DNA of 64,000 nt. Origin: Coriobacteriaceae bacterium (GTDB lineage Bacteria; Actinomycetota; Coriobacteriia; Coriobacteriales; Coriobacteriaceae). The notes under the pieces are model-generated. The model saw only the letters and a program-made list of their open reading frames with translations, had not been told where the DNA came from and searched no databases. Location: the NCBI GenBank assembly GCA_025992855.1, contig DAJPGB010000001.1, positions 2,046,001 through 2,110,000 of the forward strand. Direction: 5' to 3'. The translations under genes were made by a program, and so were the position numbers. This document shows positions 25,558-34,003 of the stretch, piece after piece. How positions within the stretch are numbered: the first letter of the stretch is position 1; each line of letters begins with the position of its first letter.

Positions 25558-26188
25558 TTTTACCCTCTTTCATCGTGTGAGGTGGCTCACGCTGATGAAG
25601 GGTGATAAGAGAATCAAGCTTGGCGAAGTATTGGCCAATCTGCTTTTGCTCTACCGCAGAAGGAACAGGAACGCTCAATTCCATCACCTTGCTTTTGGAG
25701 ATGTTAAACCTAGAGATTCCCTGAGCCAGTAGAGTAAGATTGGAACGCATCGAACATGACCTGAGCATATAGGCAAGGTAATGCGGGTCGAACGTTGAAT
25801 CTTGCCTGTAACCAAAACAGAAGCTGTTGAGGTAAACATCTTCCTGGTCAGAGAGCCAAACAGAGGACATTCCGACTTCATCCGGCGTTTCAGATGACAC
25901 AGTGAAGAACACGTCACCGTACGAAACTTTGTTTTGGCTCGAATCAATTTCGACTGCCTCAAGTCGCTTCGTGTCAGTCAGTGGGTTATCGAAGACGTTG
26001 GTATACGGGATGAACCTTGCGTTGCCGTGACCGAAATCCTCTTTGGTTTTACCGCTCAAACCGCCATAGGTTGTCCCGCAGTCTCCCAACTTACGCTGTT
26101 CCCAAGATGAAACGAGGGGACGCATGGTCACATACGCCCCCTCGGATTGACAAACTCTCGATTTCGCCTGCTCAAAATCGCCGCTCAT
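25538..26188 (-). CDS. HsdS half-cassette d coupled to hsdR
   Basis: A 216-residue reading frame whose ATG overlaps the hsdR stop codon (26185-26188), so unlike cassettes a-c it should be translated. About 35 leader residues precede SWEQRKLGDCG; one TRD follows and ends DSLITLHQREP at the inverted border repeat (25586-25609). It then runs on to a stop 20 bases inside the recombinase start. It could make a single-TRD half-subunit able to dimerise, or simply be a donor cassette. Confidence 0.7.
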   Translation of the reverse strand: MSGDFEQAKSRVCQSEGAYVTMRPLVSSWEQRKLGDCGTTYGGLSGKTKEDFGHGNARFIPYTNVFDNPLTDTKRLEAVEIDSSQNKVSYGDVFFTVSSETPDEVGMSSVWLSDQEDVYLNSFCFGYRQDSTFDPHYLAYMLRSCSMRSNLTLLAQGISRFNISKSKVMELSVPVPSAVEQKQIGQYFAKLDSLITLHQREPPHTMKEGKNANRHQ

Positions 26189-29100
26189 TCGTCGATGTCG
26201 AAGCCGCCTTCCAGGATGAACTTCTTCAACAGCGCCGCCGCACGGGTGTTCACCTTGAACAGAGGGAGCGTCTTGCCTTCCTTCTGCTCGAAGAAGGCCT
26301 TGGCGCGCACCTTGTCCACCGAGTCCTTCAAATCGTCGAAGCGCCCGAACTCGTTAATGTTCGATTCCGACAGGTCAAGCGCAGCCATGGTGGCAAGAAG
26401 CTCGCCGTCTATGCCGAGCGCCCCGACGACTCGCTCGACCTGAGCGTTTTTCGCCTTGCGGGCATAGGACGTGATGTAATCCCTCAGCGTCATGCCGTCT
26501 TCCAAGGCGGCGTCCCCTCGCTCGACGTCGTGAAGGAACAGCTCGGCGAAGCGCTGGTCGTCCTGGCTTAGGGACGCGAACGATCGGTGGAGCTCCTCGC
26601 GCGCGGCGGCGAGCCCCTCGTCATCTCGCTCAAGACATTTCAGCCACTTCACGAAGTTCGCGTTCATGTAGTCGCTGTCTATGAGCCCCGTGTCAATCTC
26701 GGTTATATGACCATCGAGCTCGTAAGGCGCCTCCGGGGCGCCTCCGGGGCCGATTCCTCCCGCAAACAGCTCTTTGTAGCGTTGCACGAGGATGAGATAG
26801 GTCCGTTCGTCGATGACCGGCTGCACGAAGTGAGTTTCGCCGCGTCGCCCTCCCTTATCCGGTTCCTCCTCGAACTCGTAGGTATCCTGGTCCCACGTGA
26901 AGCCCTGCACCTTCGCGGCCTCGAGGAACTCGTTGAGCTCGACAAATTCCTTGGCGAACTTGCGCCTGGCCTCTTGCGATGCGGGAAGTTTCGAGAGGTC
27001 GGCAACGCCCGCGGCCTCGAACACCATAAGTATCTCCTGTAGCCGCGCGTCCATCAGCGCGATATTGTCCGGGAGCTTCTGGACAAACATGTCGAGTGGG
27101 CGGTCTCCCGAATACAGCTTCACTGCCGCTTCGATATAGCCCTTCATGGTGTGGGGACGACGGTAATAGCGGATCGTGCCGAAGGGCTTGTCGGGGCCGA
27201 ACAGACGGTTCGTGCGGCTGAACGCCTGGATGATGCTCTCGTAGTCGATGACCTTGTCGAGGTAAAGCGTGTTGAGCCATTTGGAGTCGAAACCCGTGAG
27301 CATCTGGTCCACCACGATGAGCAGGTCGATGCGGGAGTTGCGATTGGAGTCGACGTTGACGTAGGGCTTCTTGTGGGACAGACGCGCCGAGATGTCCTTC
27401 TTCATGGCGGGCCACGTGGGGATGGTGAACTCCTGGCCATATGCCTTGTTGTAGTCCTCTATGAGCTCGACCAGAGCATCTTCCTTCACCGTGGAGCCGG
27501 CGTTATTGTCGATGCTCGGGTCGAAAAGGGCGGTCACCTTCATCTGCGGGGCGCATTCCTTGAAGGCTCGGTAGTAGTCGATCGCCTCCGGGATGGAGCT
27601 CGTCGCCAAGATTGCATGGAATTTGTTGCCGTGGGAAAGCACTGGAAAACGGCGCAGGATGTCTTCTACGACCTTTCCGTGGTGCGGGGTGTCGGGCCAG
27701 TATTGGGCTCGGGTGAGAAAATCCTCGATGCCCTTGATGCGGTTGCCGGCGCTGTCGACCATCGGTCCCATGGGGACCTTTGCCTGGTCCATGTAGTGGT
27801 AGAAGACTTTGCTCTTGCGCTCGTCGGAGATGGCTTCGCCGACGCTTGAGGCCTTAGCCTGTTCGAGGGCAACGGCCTCGCGCACGTCGTGGTCGTCGAA
27901 GGTCGTCACCATATATGGGTCGAAGCCCAGGACGTTACCGTCGCGGATGCCGTCTGCGATGCTGTAGCGGTGCAGGCACTCGCCGAACACCATGGCGGTG
28001 GTGGAGCCCTTCTTCTGGTTCTCGTCGAGAATCGGCGTACCTGTGAAGCCGAAGAATAGCGCGTTGGGGAACGCACGGCGTATGTCCTGGAGCATGTCGC
28101 CGAAGGTGGATCGGTGACACTCGTCAATGATAAATACGATGCGCTTGCCGGCCAGGCGGTCGAGCTCCGCCTGGGTGATTCTACCCTCGCCGGCTTTCAC
28201 GTTGCTCATCTTCTGGATAGAGGTCACGATGAGGCGGTTCTTGGGGTCGTCGCTCGCGAGCTTCGACTTCAGCACCTGCGTGTTCTCGGTCCCTTGCACG
28301 TCGTCAGCGTCGTCGGCGAACGCGCGGTACTCAGAGAGCGACTGCGTGCCCAGCTCGATGCGGTCCATGAGAAAAAGTACCTTGTCGGCGTCGCGCGAGT
28401 CGGCTATGAGCTGGGCAGATTTGAAGCTCGTCATGGTCTTGCCGGAGCCGGTGGTGTGCCAAATGTAGCCGCCTGGGCGACCTGGCGTGCTGCTGTGACG
28501 CGGCTCATCCCATTTGCACCTGCGGACCTTGTCCGAGATGGCCGCGGCGGCGTAGTACTGGTAGCTGCGCATAACCTTCAGGCAGCCGTCCGCGCTGTCA
28601 GCTACGGTGTAGAAGCCGATAAGCTGGTGCGCCATGGGAATGGAGAGCAGCGTGGAGGTGAAGCGCTTCCACTCGTCAGTACCAGGCTTGTCACCTGCGC
28701 AGACGGGCTCGTTGTTGAAGTCCTCCCAGTGGAAGAAGAAGTTCGGGTTGAACGCGCCCGTGCCAGGGTTGGCGAAATAGCGCGCCTCGTCTGGGGTCAT
28801 CCCCACGAAGATCTGCGTTAGGCGAAAGAGCCCCGTGAACACGCCTTCGTGGGCATACTTCTCAATCTGACCGGTGGCCTGGCTTACGGGCACGCCACTG
28901 CGTTTGAGTTCGATATGGATGACCGGCATGCCGTTGATGAGCAGGCACAAGTCTCCGCGACGGTCGTTCAAGATCTTGCTCTTCGCAGGATAGACAGGCT
29001 GCTGAGCTATCTGGTAGCGGCTCTGGCCAGCTGCGATTTCCTGACGATCATAGATCTTCAGGCTCACCTCCTTGCCCAGGTGAAGCACATCGTCGGGGTT

Positions 29101-29385
29101 GTCGCGTGTGACGGCGACGGTCTTTCCGTTGATGAACCCGTTGAGCGCGAGCGGGGTCTTGAGCGTTTCGATTTGTTCGATGACTTGCGCCATCTCGCCC
29201 TGGGTGAGCGGGCAGCCGTTCAGGCGGTCTATGTCGGCGTTGTTCTGGAACAGAATCTTCGCCCAGTTGTCGATGAGGTCCTGCTCGGTGGGATAGCGAA
29301 GCACACCTCCCGCGTCGTCCCAGCCGTGCTGCTTCAGCACGGTTATGACCGCTTCTTCGAACGAAGCCTCTTTATCGAAAACCAT
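26185..29385 (-). CDS. hsdR: Type I restriction enzyme, endonuclease/translocase subunit HsdR
   Basis: A 1066-residue HsdR; the start MVFDKEASFEEAV at 29385 is chosen (GATAGG 7 bases upstream). The N-terminal nuclease domain has HIELKRSGVPVSQA (the D/E-x-K-like motif). The helicase core has HTTGSGKTMTSF (Walker A), IDECHRS (DEAH-type box) and FGFTGTPI. The C-terminal part is helical and presumably contacts HsdM/HsdS. It is transcribed toward hsdM, opposite in strand, with hsdS cassettes and the recombinase between. Intact. Confidence 0.95.
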   Translation of the reverse strand: MVFDKEASFEEAVITVLKQHGWDDAGGVLRYPTEQDLIDNWAKILFQNNADIDRLNGCPLTQGEMAQVIEQIETLKTPLALNGFINGKTVAVTRDNPDDVLHLGKEVSLKIYDRQEIAAGQSRYQIAQQPVYPAKSKILNDRRGDLCLLINGMPVIHIELKRSGVPVSQATGQIEKYAHEGVFTGLFRLTQIFVGMTPDEARYFANPGTGAFNPNFFFHWEDFNNEPVCAGDKPGTDEWKRFTSTLLSIPMAHQLIGFYTVADSADGCLKVMRSYQYYAAAAISDKVRRCKWDEPRHSSTPGRPGGYIWHTTGSGKTMTSFKSAQLIADSRDADKVLFLMDRIELGTQSLSEYRAFADDADDVQGTENTQVLKSKLASDDPKNRLIVTSIQKMSNVKAGEGRITQAELDRLAGKRIVFIIDECHRSTFGDMLQDIRRAFPNALFFGFTGTPILDENQKKGSTTAMVFGECLHRYSIADGIRDGNVLGFDPYMVTTFDDHDVREAVALEQAKASSVGEAISDERKSKVFYHYMDQAKVPMGPMVDSAGNRIKGIEDFLTRAQYWPDTPHHGKVVEDILRRFPVLSHGNKFHAILATSSIPEAIDYYRAFKECAPQMKVTALFDPSIDNNAGSTVKEDALVELIEDYNKAYGQEFTIPTWPAMKKDISARLSHKKPYVNVDSNRNSRIDLLIVVDQMLTGFDSKWLNTLYLDKVIDYESIIQAFSRTNRLFGPDKPFGTIRYYRRPHTMKGYIEAAVKLYSGDRPLDMFVQKLPDNIALMDARLQEILMVFEAAGVADLSKLPASQEARRKFAKEFVELNEFLEAAKVQGFTWDQDTYEFEEEPDKGGRRGETHFVQPVIDERTYLILVQRYKELFAGGIGPGGAPEAPYELDGHITEIDTGLIDSDYMNANFVKWLKCLERDDEGLAAAREELHRSFASLSQDDQRFAELFLHDVERGDAALEDGMTLRDYITSYARKAKNAQVERVVGALGIDGELLATMAALDLSESNINEFGRFDDLKDSVDKVRAKAFFEQKEGKTLPLFKVNTRAAALLKKFILEGGFDIDE

Positions 29386-29596
29386 AGCAAAACCTATCTG
29401 CACAATTGCAAAAAGCGCATTTAACTGTTGCAAACATTATAGGTCACACGGCAATTTCCCCGGGATGGCTCAAGCCCATTACAGTCTGTAATAGGCCATC
29501 GATTAATTTCGATGGCGAGCATTCGGCGCATTGCCTACGATACGGGCAAGCCCCGAGGGGCCGCCGATCAGACGCCTTCGGATGGCCGTCTGCCCC

Positions 29597-30331
29597 CTAC
29601 CTTCCCGCCGCCTTCAGCTTCAGCAGCAGGTCGCCCAGCTCGGGGCACTTGCTAGAAAGGCGCGTCTGAGCTCGCTCGCCCATCCCCCACCGCTGGCGGA
29701 CTTCCTGGGCGCGCGGGCTCACGCGGTAGTCCCCGTCCATCACCTGCTTGAGCAGCTTGGCGGTCACGCGCGCATCGGCAAGGGCGCTGTGGGCGTGACC
29801 CGTCGACTCGTCAAACTCGATGCCAAACCACGTCGCCGCGTCACTCAAAGAGACGCACCCGTGGCTGCCCACGTCCATGATCGAGGTGTAAAACGCCTGC
29901 AGGTCGGCCCAGTCCGTAGGAAATGCGGAAAGATCGATGTGCTTTGCCTGGCACTCGGTCAAAAGCTGTCGACGGTCCGCCCCGCTCCAGCAAACTACCT
30001 GTGCGGAGTAGCGACCGATCCAATCGCTGAGCCTTTTGATTACCATGTAGAGCGGATCGGCCATCGCAGTGTCCACGGCCGATATCCCCGTAAGCTCGCG
30101 GACGGAAAACGCAACGCCTTCGGTAAATTCCGTCTGCACAAACTGCGAGAACTCGCCCATAACGTTGCCGTGGTAATCGAGCTTGACGGCGCCGACCTCG
30201 ATAATCTCATTGCGCAGCCCACGTCGCTGGCGCTGCTTTGGCACCGGCGCAAACTCAAAGTCCAGCACAATCTGGCGCGCAAAGTTTGTCGTATCGATAG
30301 CCGAGATACCCGGCGTCTTTTCAGCTGACAC
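29597..30331 (-). CDS. DnaQ-like (DEDDh) 3'-5' exonuclease
   Basis: A 244-residue protein. The GTG start at 30331 is chosen because GGAGAAAGG precedes it; the longer frame to 30445 has no such site. Exonuclease motifs: VLDFEFAP near residue 20 (Exo I), a GxADRRQL segment in the middle (Exo II) and HSALADARVTA near 185 (Exo III with His and Asp). It probably trims DNA or RNA 3' ends. It stands alone between hsdR and an orphan ATPase, with 211 and 455 bases of non-coding DNA on its sides. Confidence 0.82.
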   Translation of the reverse strand: MSAEKTPGISAIDTTNFARQIVLDFEFAPVPKQRQRRGLRNEIIEVGAVKLDYHGNVMGEFSQFVQTEFTEGVAFSVRELTGISAVDTAMADPLYMVIKRLSDWIGRYSAQVVCWSGADRRQLLTECQAKHIDLSAFPTDWADLQAFYTSIMDVGSHGCVSLSDAATWFGIEFDESTGHAHSALADARVTAKLLKQVMDGDYRVSPRAQEVRQRWGMGERAQTRLSSKCPELGDLLLKLKAAGR

Positions 30332-30786
30332 GGTTATGGCCTTTCTCCATTGCCTGCCGCTTACTATATAGGCGGCTACATTGCCGTAAGGATAGGCGCC
30401 CGCGCGGACATGAAAGTGGGGCGCAATACCATGCGCCAGGCACACGCCATGCAGACGGCCCCAAGAGAGTTGCCCGCTCTATTCAAATGCATGAAAAAGA
30501 TTTAGGCCCGGTGACTTGAATCAGCGGTCATCCCGGGCCCATCAGAGCTCGTAGAGCTCTTGGTTGCTTTGGTCTCGCTCTTCACGGCGCTTATCGAACT
30601 TTCCGAGGCACTCAAGCAGCATTCGAAGCATAACAAGTCGCTGCCATTAAGGCACTGACCTCTTGACCAAGCAACGGCGCTGCCCAGCTATCACCCTTGG
30701 GCTGCCGTCGACTTTATTCTATCCGCGAGCATCTGGTTTACCAAATGGATTTTCGGTAAAGGAAGCACGGCACGCCCGCAAAACCA
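30332..30786. other. Non-coding stretch between exonuclease and ATPase genes
   Basis: 455 bases without a supported gene. A GGCCCGG/CCGGGCC pairing (about 30505-30540) and an AGAGCT/AGCTCT hairpin near 30546-30562 are visible. Short reading frames here have no family match and no ribosome binding site. The part nearest 30331 must contain the exonuclease promoter. Confidence 0.5.
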
Positions 30787-32082
30787 CTACGCCCCAAGTG
30801 CCGCCATGGGAATCACCGCCACGCCGTCGTCGCGTGTGTAGGCAATGCTCCCCTTTCCAACCACGACCGCCAAAAACGCCGGCGCGGCATTCTGGGCGGC
30901 AGGATTGGAGAGCACTTTCCTCTCCAGCGCCTTGAGATTTCTCGCTCCATCGTCTGCTTTCGCATCACTCAGCTTGACCTCGATGGCTCCCCAGCGCCCG
31001 TCGTGCTCAACGATCAGATCGACCTCAAGGCCCTTCTCATCTCGGAAATAATGGACACTGTTGTCGACACCGCCGTAGGTGGAAAGGAACACGCGCACGT
31101 CGCGCAGGACGAGATTCTCAAAGAGCATCCCCAGCGTTTGCATATCGCCAAGCAGCCGCTCAGGGGTAGCCCCCAGCAACGCCGCCGCAAGTGACGGGTC
31201 ACAGAAGTAGCGCTTGGGGCGCACGCGAACGCGGGCCTTCGAGCGCATGGGCGGCTCCCATCCGCACAGGTCCTCGGTCAGCTTGAGCCTGTTGAAGAGG
31301 TCCAAGTACGCAGCGATGGTCCTCTCGTCGGGGCCCGCCTCACCGTACGAGGCGTCCTTTACGAGCGTCTTGTACGTGACAGCCTGGCTCTCGTTCATGG
31401 CAAGAGCTCGCAAAAGGCCGTGTGCAAGCTCGGGCGACATGCCCTCGTCCAGCACGTTGACGTCGAGCACCGAGTGCACGTACTGGCTTGCCGTCTCTCG
31501 CGCAAGATCTTCCGAAAGCCCAAGATTTGCAGGCCAACCGCCCCTGCAGCACCAGCGGGCGACGTCATCCACCGTGCTCTCGCGACGCTGAGGGGCAAAA
31601 TCCTCGCCCTTAAAGAGGCTTGCCAGTGACACGAGCGGCTCGCCGTCGCCCGACTCACACAGGGCCATGGGGCGCATTGACAGACGGGCGATCCTACCCG
31701 TGCCGGAATGACGAACATGGCTGCGCTCCTCGCTTTTGAGCGCGGTCGAGCCCGTGAGCAAAAGTGTCCCCCGTTCGTTGCCGCTCGCGTCCACGAAACG
31801 CCGGGCGGCATCCCAAACCTCGGGCACCTCCTGCCATTCATCGACCAGGTGTGGCGCATCGCCGATGAGCGCCAGGCTTGGGTCGACCTCTGCCGCCGCA
31901 CGCTGCGCAGGCTCATCGAGCCTGGAGACGCTCGCCGAGCGAGAGAGCGCCGTCCAGGTCTTGCCGCACCATTTGGGGCCGTTGATCTCCACACAGCCAA
32001 ACGCCCGCATAAGGGTGTCGAGGCGCTCCTCTATGAGCCGGGGCCTATATCCCTTTTGGGTCAATCTCTTTGGTGCATCCAT
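30787..32082 (-). CDS. AAA-family ATPase with C-terminal DUF4143
   Basis: A 431-residue protein. Walker A is GPKWCGKT (about 35-42), a Walker B-like HLVDEWQEV follows near 78-86, and LLTGST is sensor-like. The C-terminal DUF4143 part includes a nuclease-like VDLIVEHDGRWGAIEVKLS (D-E-x-K arrangement). Such ATPases are widespread and poorly understood, often horizontally acquired. Five repeats at exactly 23-bp spacing lie directly upstream (32120-32216). Confidence 0.85.
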   Translation of the reverse strand: MDAPKRLTQKGYRPRLIEERLDTLMRAFGCVEINGPKWCGKTWTALSRSASVSRLDEPAQRAAAEVDPSLALIGDAPHLVDEWQEVPEVWDAARRFVDASGNERGTLLLTGSTALKSEERSHVRHSGTGRIARLSMRPMALCESGDGEPLVSLASLFKGEDFAPQRRESTVDDVARWCCRGGWPANLGLSEDLARETASQYVHSVLDVNVLDEGMSPELAHGLLRALAMNESQAVTYKTLVKDASYGEAGPDERTIAAYLDLFNRLKLTEDLCGWEPPMRSKARVRVRPKRYFCDPSLAAALLGATPERLLGDMQTLGMLFENLVLRDVRVFLSTYGGVDNSVHYFRDEKGLEVDLIVEHDGRWGAIEVKLSDAKADDGARNLKALERKVLSNPAAQNAAPAFLAVVVGKGSIAYTRDDGVAVIPMAALGA

Positions 32083-32119
32083 AGACGGCCGTCCCTCTCT
32101 ATCACGCGATATGCGAAAT

Positions 32120-32216
32120 TACGCCATTCTCAATGCTGATTTTACGCTACTTTCAATGTAGTTTTTACGCCATGACAGATGTAGTTTTTACGCCATTTTC
32201 ATTGAAGGTTTTACGC
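32120..32216. repeat. Five iteron-like repeats with exact 23-bp period
   Basis: TACGC recurs at 32120, 32143, 32166, 32189 and 32212, each exactly 23 bp apart, in a degenerate unit whose best copies read GTAGTTTTTACGCCAT. The intervening bases also resemble each other (CAAT or CATT before the next unit). The array lies 38 bases upstream of the DUF4143 ATPase start, the place for an operator or iteron cluster. The last copy ends 52 bases from the 3' end of the other ATPase gene. Confidence 0.75.
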
Positions 32217-32267
32217 TTGGCATCCTTAGCGCGACCCATTCCGAGCATCACATCAGAGCGCGCTTGG

Positions 32268-33659
32268 TTATCTCCGCTCGCACATCTCGGCAAACGAGAT
32301 CAGCTTGACGTCTCCCCTGCTCTCCGCGGCATCCCGGCATCCCTGCGTAAAGCCGCTTTTTGAGAATAGTGCATAGCTTTTTCGTTGCCGTCTAAAGAGC
32401 TCGCTTCGGTGCACGAGCTTTTGCAGCACGTCTTCGCCCACCGGTTCATTGCGCCATTTGCACTCCGCAAACAGAGCAGTGCTCTCGCCATCGTCAACAA
32501 TCAAGTCGATTTCTTCCTGCGTATGCGTGCGATTATCCGTCCCCCACCAGCGCCCGACGCTCGCCGGAACCACATCGAGCTGGCCCGCGCGCGCGAGTTC
32601 GTACACATATTGTCTGCATATGAGCTCAAAGACCGTACCCATGTAATCCGATACGTGCGGCTCAATGCGCTTATACGCCATCTCGGCCATATCGTTTTGA
32701 ATCAGCCCAATGTTCTGCGGCACAAACTTGTACCAGAACCTAAACATCTGATCGCTCAGCAGATACACGGCTCGCTTATTACTCGTCTCGTTTAGGGGCA
32801 GCTCGCGCTCGACAATCCCAAGCGACGCCAGCTTATCCACATAGCTCTTTACGTTGCTCGCAGGGATTCCCGTAGAGCTCGCAATCTCCGAGATCTTCGA
32901 GCGCCCCTGAGCAATTGCTTGCACGATCGCATCATATTGCTCGGGATTGCGGCACTCCTGCAATAGCAGGTTACTCGGCTCCTCAAAGAGATAGCCCGTA
33001 GGAGTAAGAAAAAGACGTTTGATGTTGTCCTTGAGCGGTGCGGCAGGATCGACTTTCTCGATATATGCAGGAATGCCACCCGTCATGCCATAGCAAACTG
33101 CAGCGTCTTCGCGACCCATGCTCTGCCACAACCCGAGGGTCGTCGTAAAATCGAGCGGCATGATCTTAAACTGGGCCGTACGCCTACCGTATAGTGGGCT
33201 CTCGTAGCCCAACACCTGTTCCTCCATAAACGAAAGCGACGACCCGCACAGGATAAGCATGAGCTTGGTCTCTTTGTATAAGTGGTCGATCTTGTCTTGC
33301 AGCAACGAGCTGATTTCGGGATTCGATTGGGCGAGATAGGGATACTCGTCAATCACGACAACCAAACGTTCCGTGCGAGCCATGGTGGCCAATGCATCGA
33401 ACGCTTCGTCAAAACTACGAAACGACACGCCTGCAGCACCAACCGAGTCTGCAAGTATCGCCTGGCTAAAGCCGTGCAGGTTTGCCTCCGCATTGGTACG
33501 ACGGGCTTGAAAGTAAATAGCCTTCTTGCCTTGGATGAACTCTGTGATAAGGCGCGTTTTACCCACACGACGGCGGCCGTAAATCACAGGCATTTCAAAG
33601 GAGCCCGTGCCATACAGTCGATTGAGCTCGGACATTTCCACTGTTCTTCCGATAAACAT
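32268..33659 (-). CDS. Archaeal-type ATPase with DUF234 nuclease-like C-terminus
   Basis: A 463-residue protein starting MFIGRTVEMSELNRLY. Walker A is GRRRVGKTRL (about 29-38), Walker B VVVIDEYPYLA (about 101-111), then LILCGSS. A winged-helix region (SKISEIASSTGIPASNVKSYVDKLASLGIVER) precedes the DUF234 part with EEIDLIVDDGESTALFAECKWR, a D-(E/D)xK nuclease-like core. The function of this family is not settled. It is preceded by a perfect 25-bp palindrome (33675-33730). It is the second orphan ATPase in a row. Confidence 0.85.
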   Translation of the reverse strand: MFIGRTVEMSELNRLYGTGSFEMPVIYGRRRVGKTRLITEFIQGKKAIYFQARRTNAEANLHGFSQAILADSVGAAGVSFRSFDEAFDALATMARTERLVVVIDEYPYLAQSNPEISSLLQDKIDHLYKETKLMLILCGSSLSFMEEQVLGYESPLYGRRTAQFKIMPLDFTTTLGLWQSMGREDAAVCYGMTGGIPAYIEKVDPAAPLKDNIKRLFLTPTGYLFEEPSNLLLQECRNPEQYDAIVQAIAQGRSKISEIASSTGIPASNVKSYVDKLASLGIVERELPLNETSNKRAVYLLSDQMFRFWYKFVPQNIGLIQNDMAEMAYKRIEPHVSDYMGTVFELICRQYVYELARAGQLDVVPASVGRWWGTDNRTHTQEEIDLIVDDGESTALFAECKWRNEPVGEDVLQKLVHRSELFRRQRKSYALFSKSGFTQGCRDAAESRGDVKLISFAEMCERR

Positions 33660-33674
33660 AGGGCCATCCTTCCT

Positions 33675-33730
33675 TTACGTTATAGCTAGCTATATTATAC
33701 CTTCCTATAATATAGCTAGCTATAACGTAA
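33675..33730. repeat. Perfect 25-bp inverted repeat upstream of the DUF234 ATPase
   Basis: Arms 33675-33699 and 33706-33730 are perfectly complementary with a 6-base centre. Each arm contains TATAGCTAGCTATA, itself a palindrome. It lies 15 bases before the start codon at 33659 and includes TATAAT on the minus strand, so it overlaps the likely promoter. It could be an operator or a stable 5' hairpin in the mRNA. Confidence 0.85.
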
Positions 33731-33777
33731 TTCGACAAGCGGCGCACACGAAAGGGGCGGTACACCACCGCACGTGG

Positions 33778-33900
33778 ACCGTTCCGGAAAATGCATCCCG
33801 TTCTGGAGCCAAAAACTGGGCCGTAGTTTCCGCCAAGCATCCCATCCGGAAAGCGTGTCCCGTTCTGAGCGCCAAATCCGGGACGCAGTTTCCACTCCAA
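33778..33900. repeat. Two imperfect tandem copies of a 62-bp sequence
   Basis: TCCCGTTCTG occurs at 33796 and 33858, 62 bp apart. The surrounding CCGGAAA, GCCAAA, GGG.CG.AGTTTCC and CCAA blocks recur in the same order. The copies lie in the 344-base non-coding stretch between the ATPase and the xanthine dehydrogenase gene. A weak frame runs through both on the minus strand but has no start or family. Confidence 0.65.
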
Positions 33901-34003
33901 ACAAAGGGCCCCGGTTCGCGATGGAGCCGAGGCCAAAGGCACAGCATATGCAGTTGGTGTTAAGCGCAAACAGCCCATCAGCAATGGCCGTCCACGCTCT
34001 ACC

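Larger units (their letters stand above)
22226..25609. repeat. hsdS recombination repeat B (TRD end border), six copies
   Basis: The core CTCATCACCCTTCATCAGCG is at 22226-22249 (+), 22844-22867 (+), 24038-24061 (+), 24587-24610 (+) and 25586-25609 (-, one change); a shortened copy is at 23042-23059 (-). It encodes LITLHQRK. The copies at 24587 and 25609 share an additional GAGCCAC and form an inverted pair around the recombinase gene. Confidence 0.85.
21762..26106. repeat. hsdS recombination repeat A (TRD start border), six copies
   Basis: The core CTTGGGAACAGCGTAAG plus TTGGGGGA-like flank is at 21762-21787 (+), 22350-22370 (+, CTGAG variant), 23521-23544 (-), 23571-23594 (+), 24093-24118 (+) and 26083-26106 (-). 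The copies at 23521-23544 and 23571-23594 face each other head to head, 26 bases apart. Each encodes WEQRKL at the beginning of a TRD. Opposite orientations allow inversion of TRD cassettes. Confidence 0.85.

Noticed and set aside
21762..26106. Repeats taken as a CRISPR array or insertion sequence ends
   Set aside because: The repeats encode WEQRKL and LITLHQRK at TRD borders, so they are hsdS homology blocks.
30663..30935. Small open frame before the DUF4143 ATPase
   Set aside because: There is no Shine-Dalgarno, it runs antisense into the ATPase 3' end, and it has no recognisable sequence.
32120..32216. CRISPR-like array
   Set aside because: The period of 23 bp leaves no room for repeat plus spacer, the conserved core is only a few bases, and there are no cas genes.
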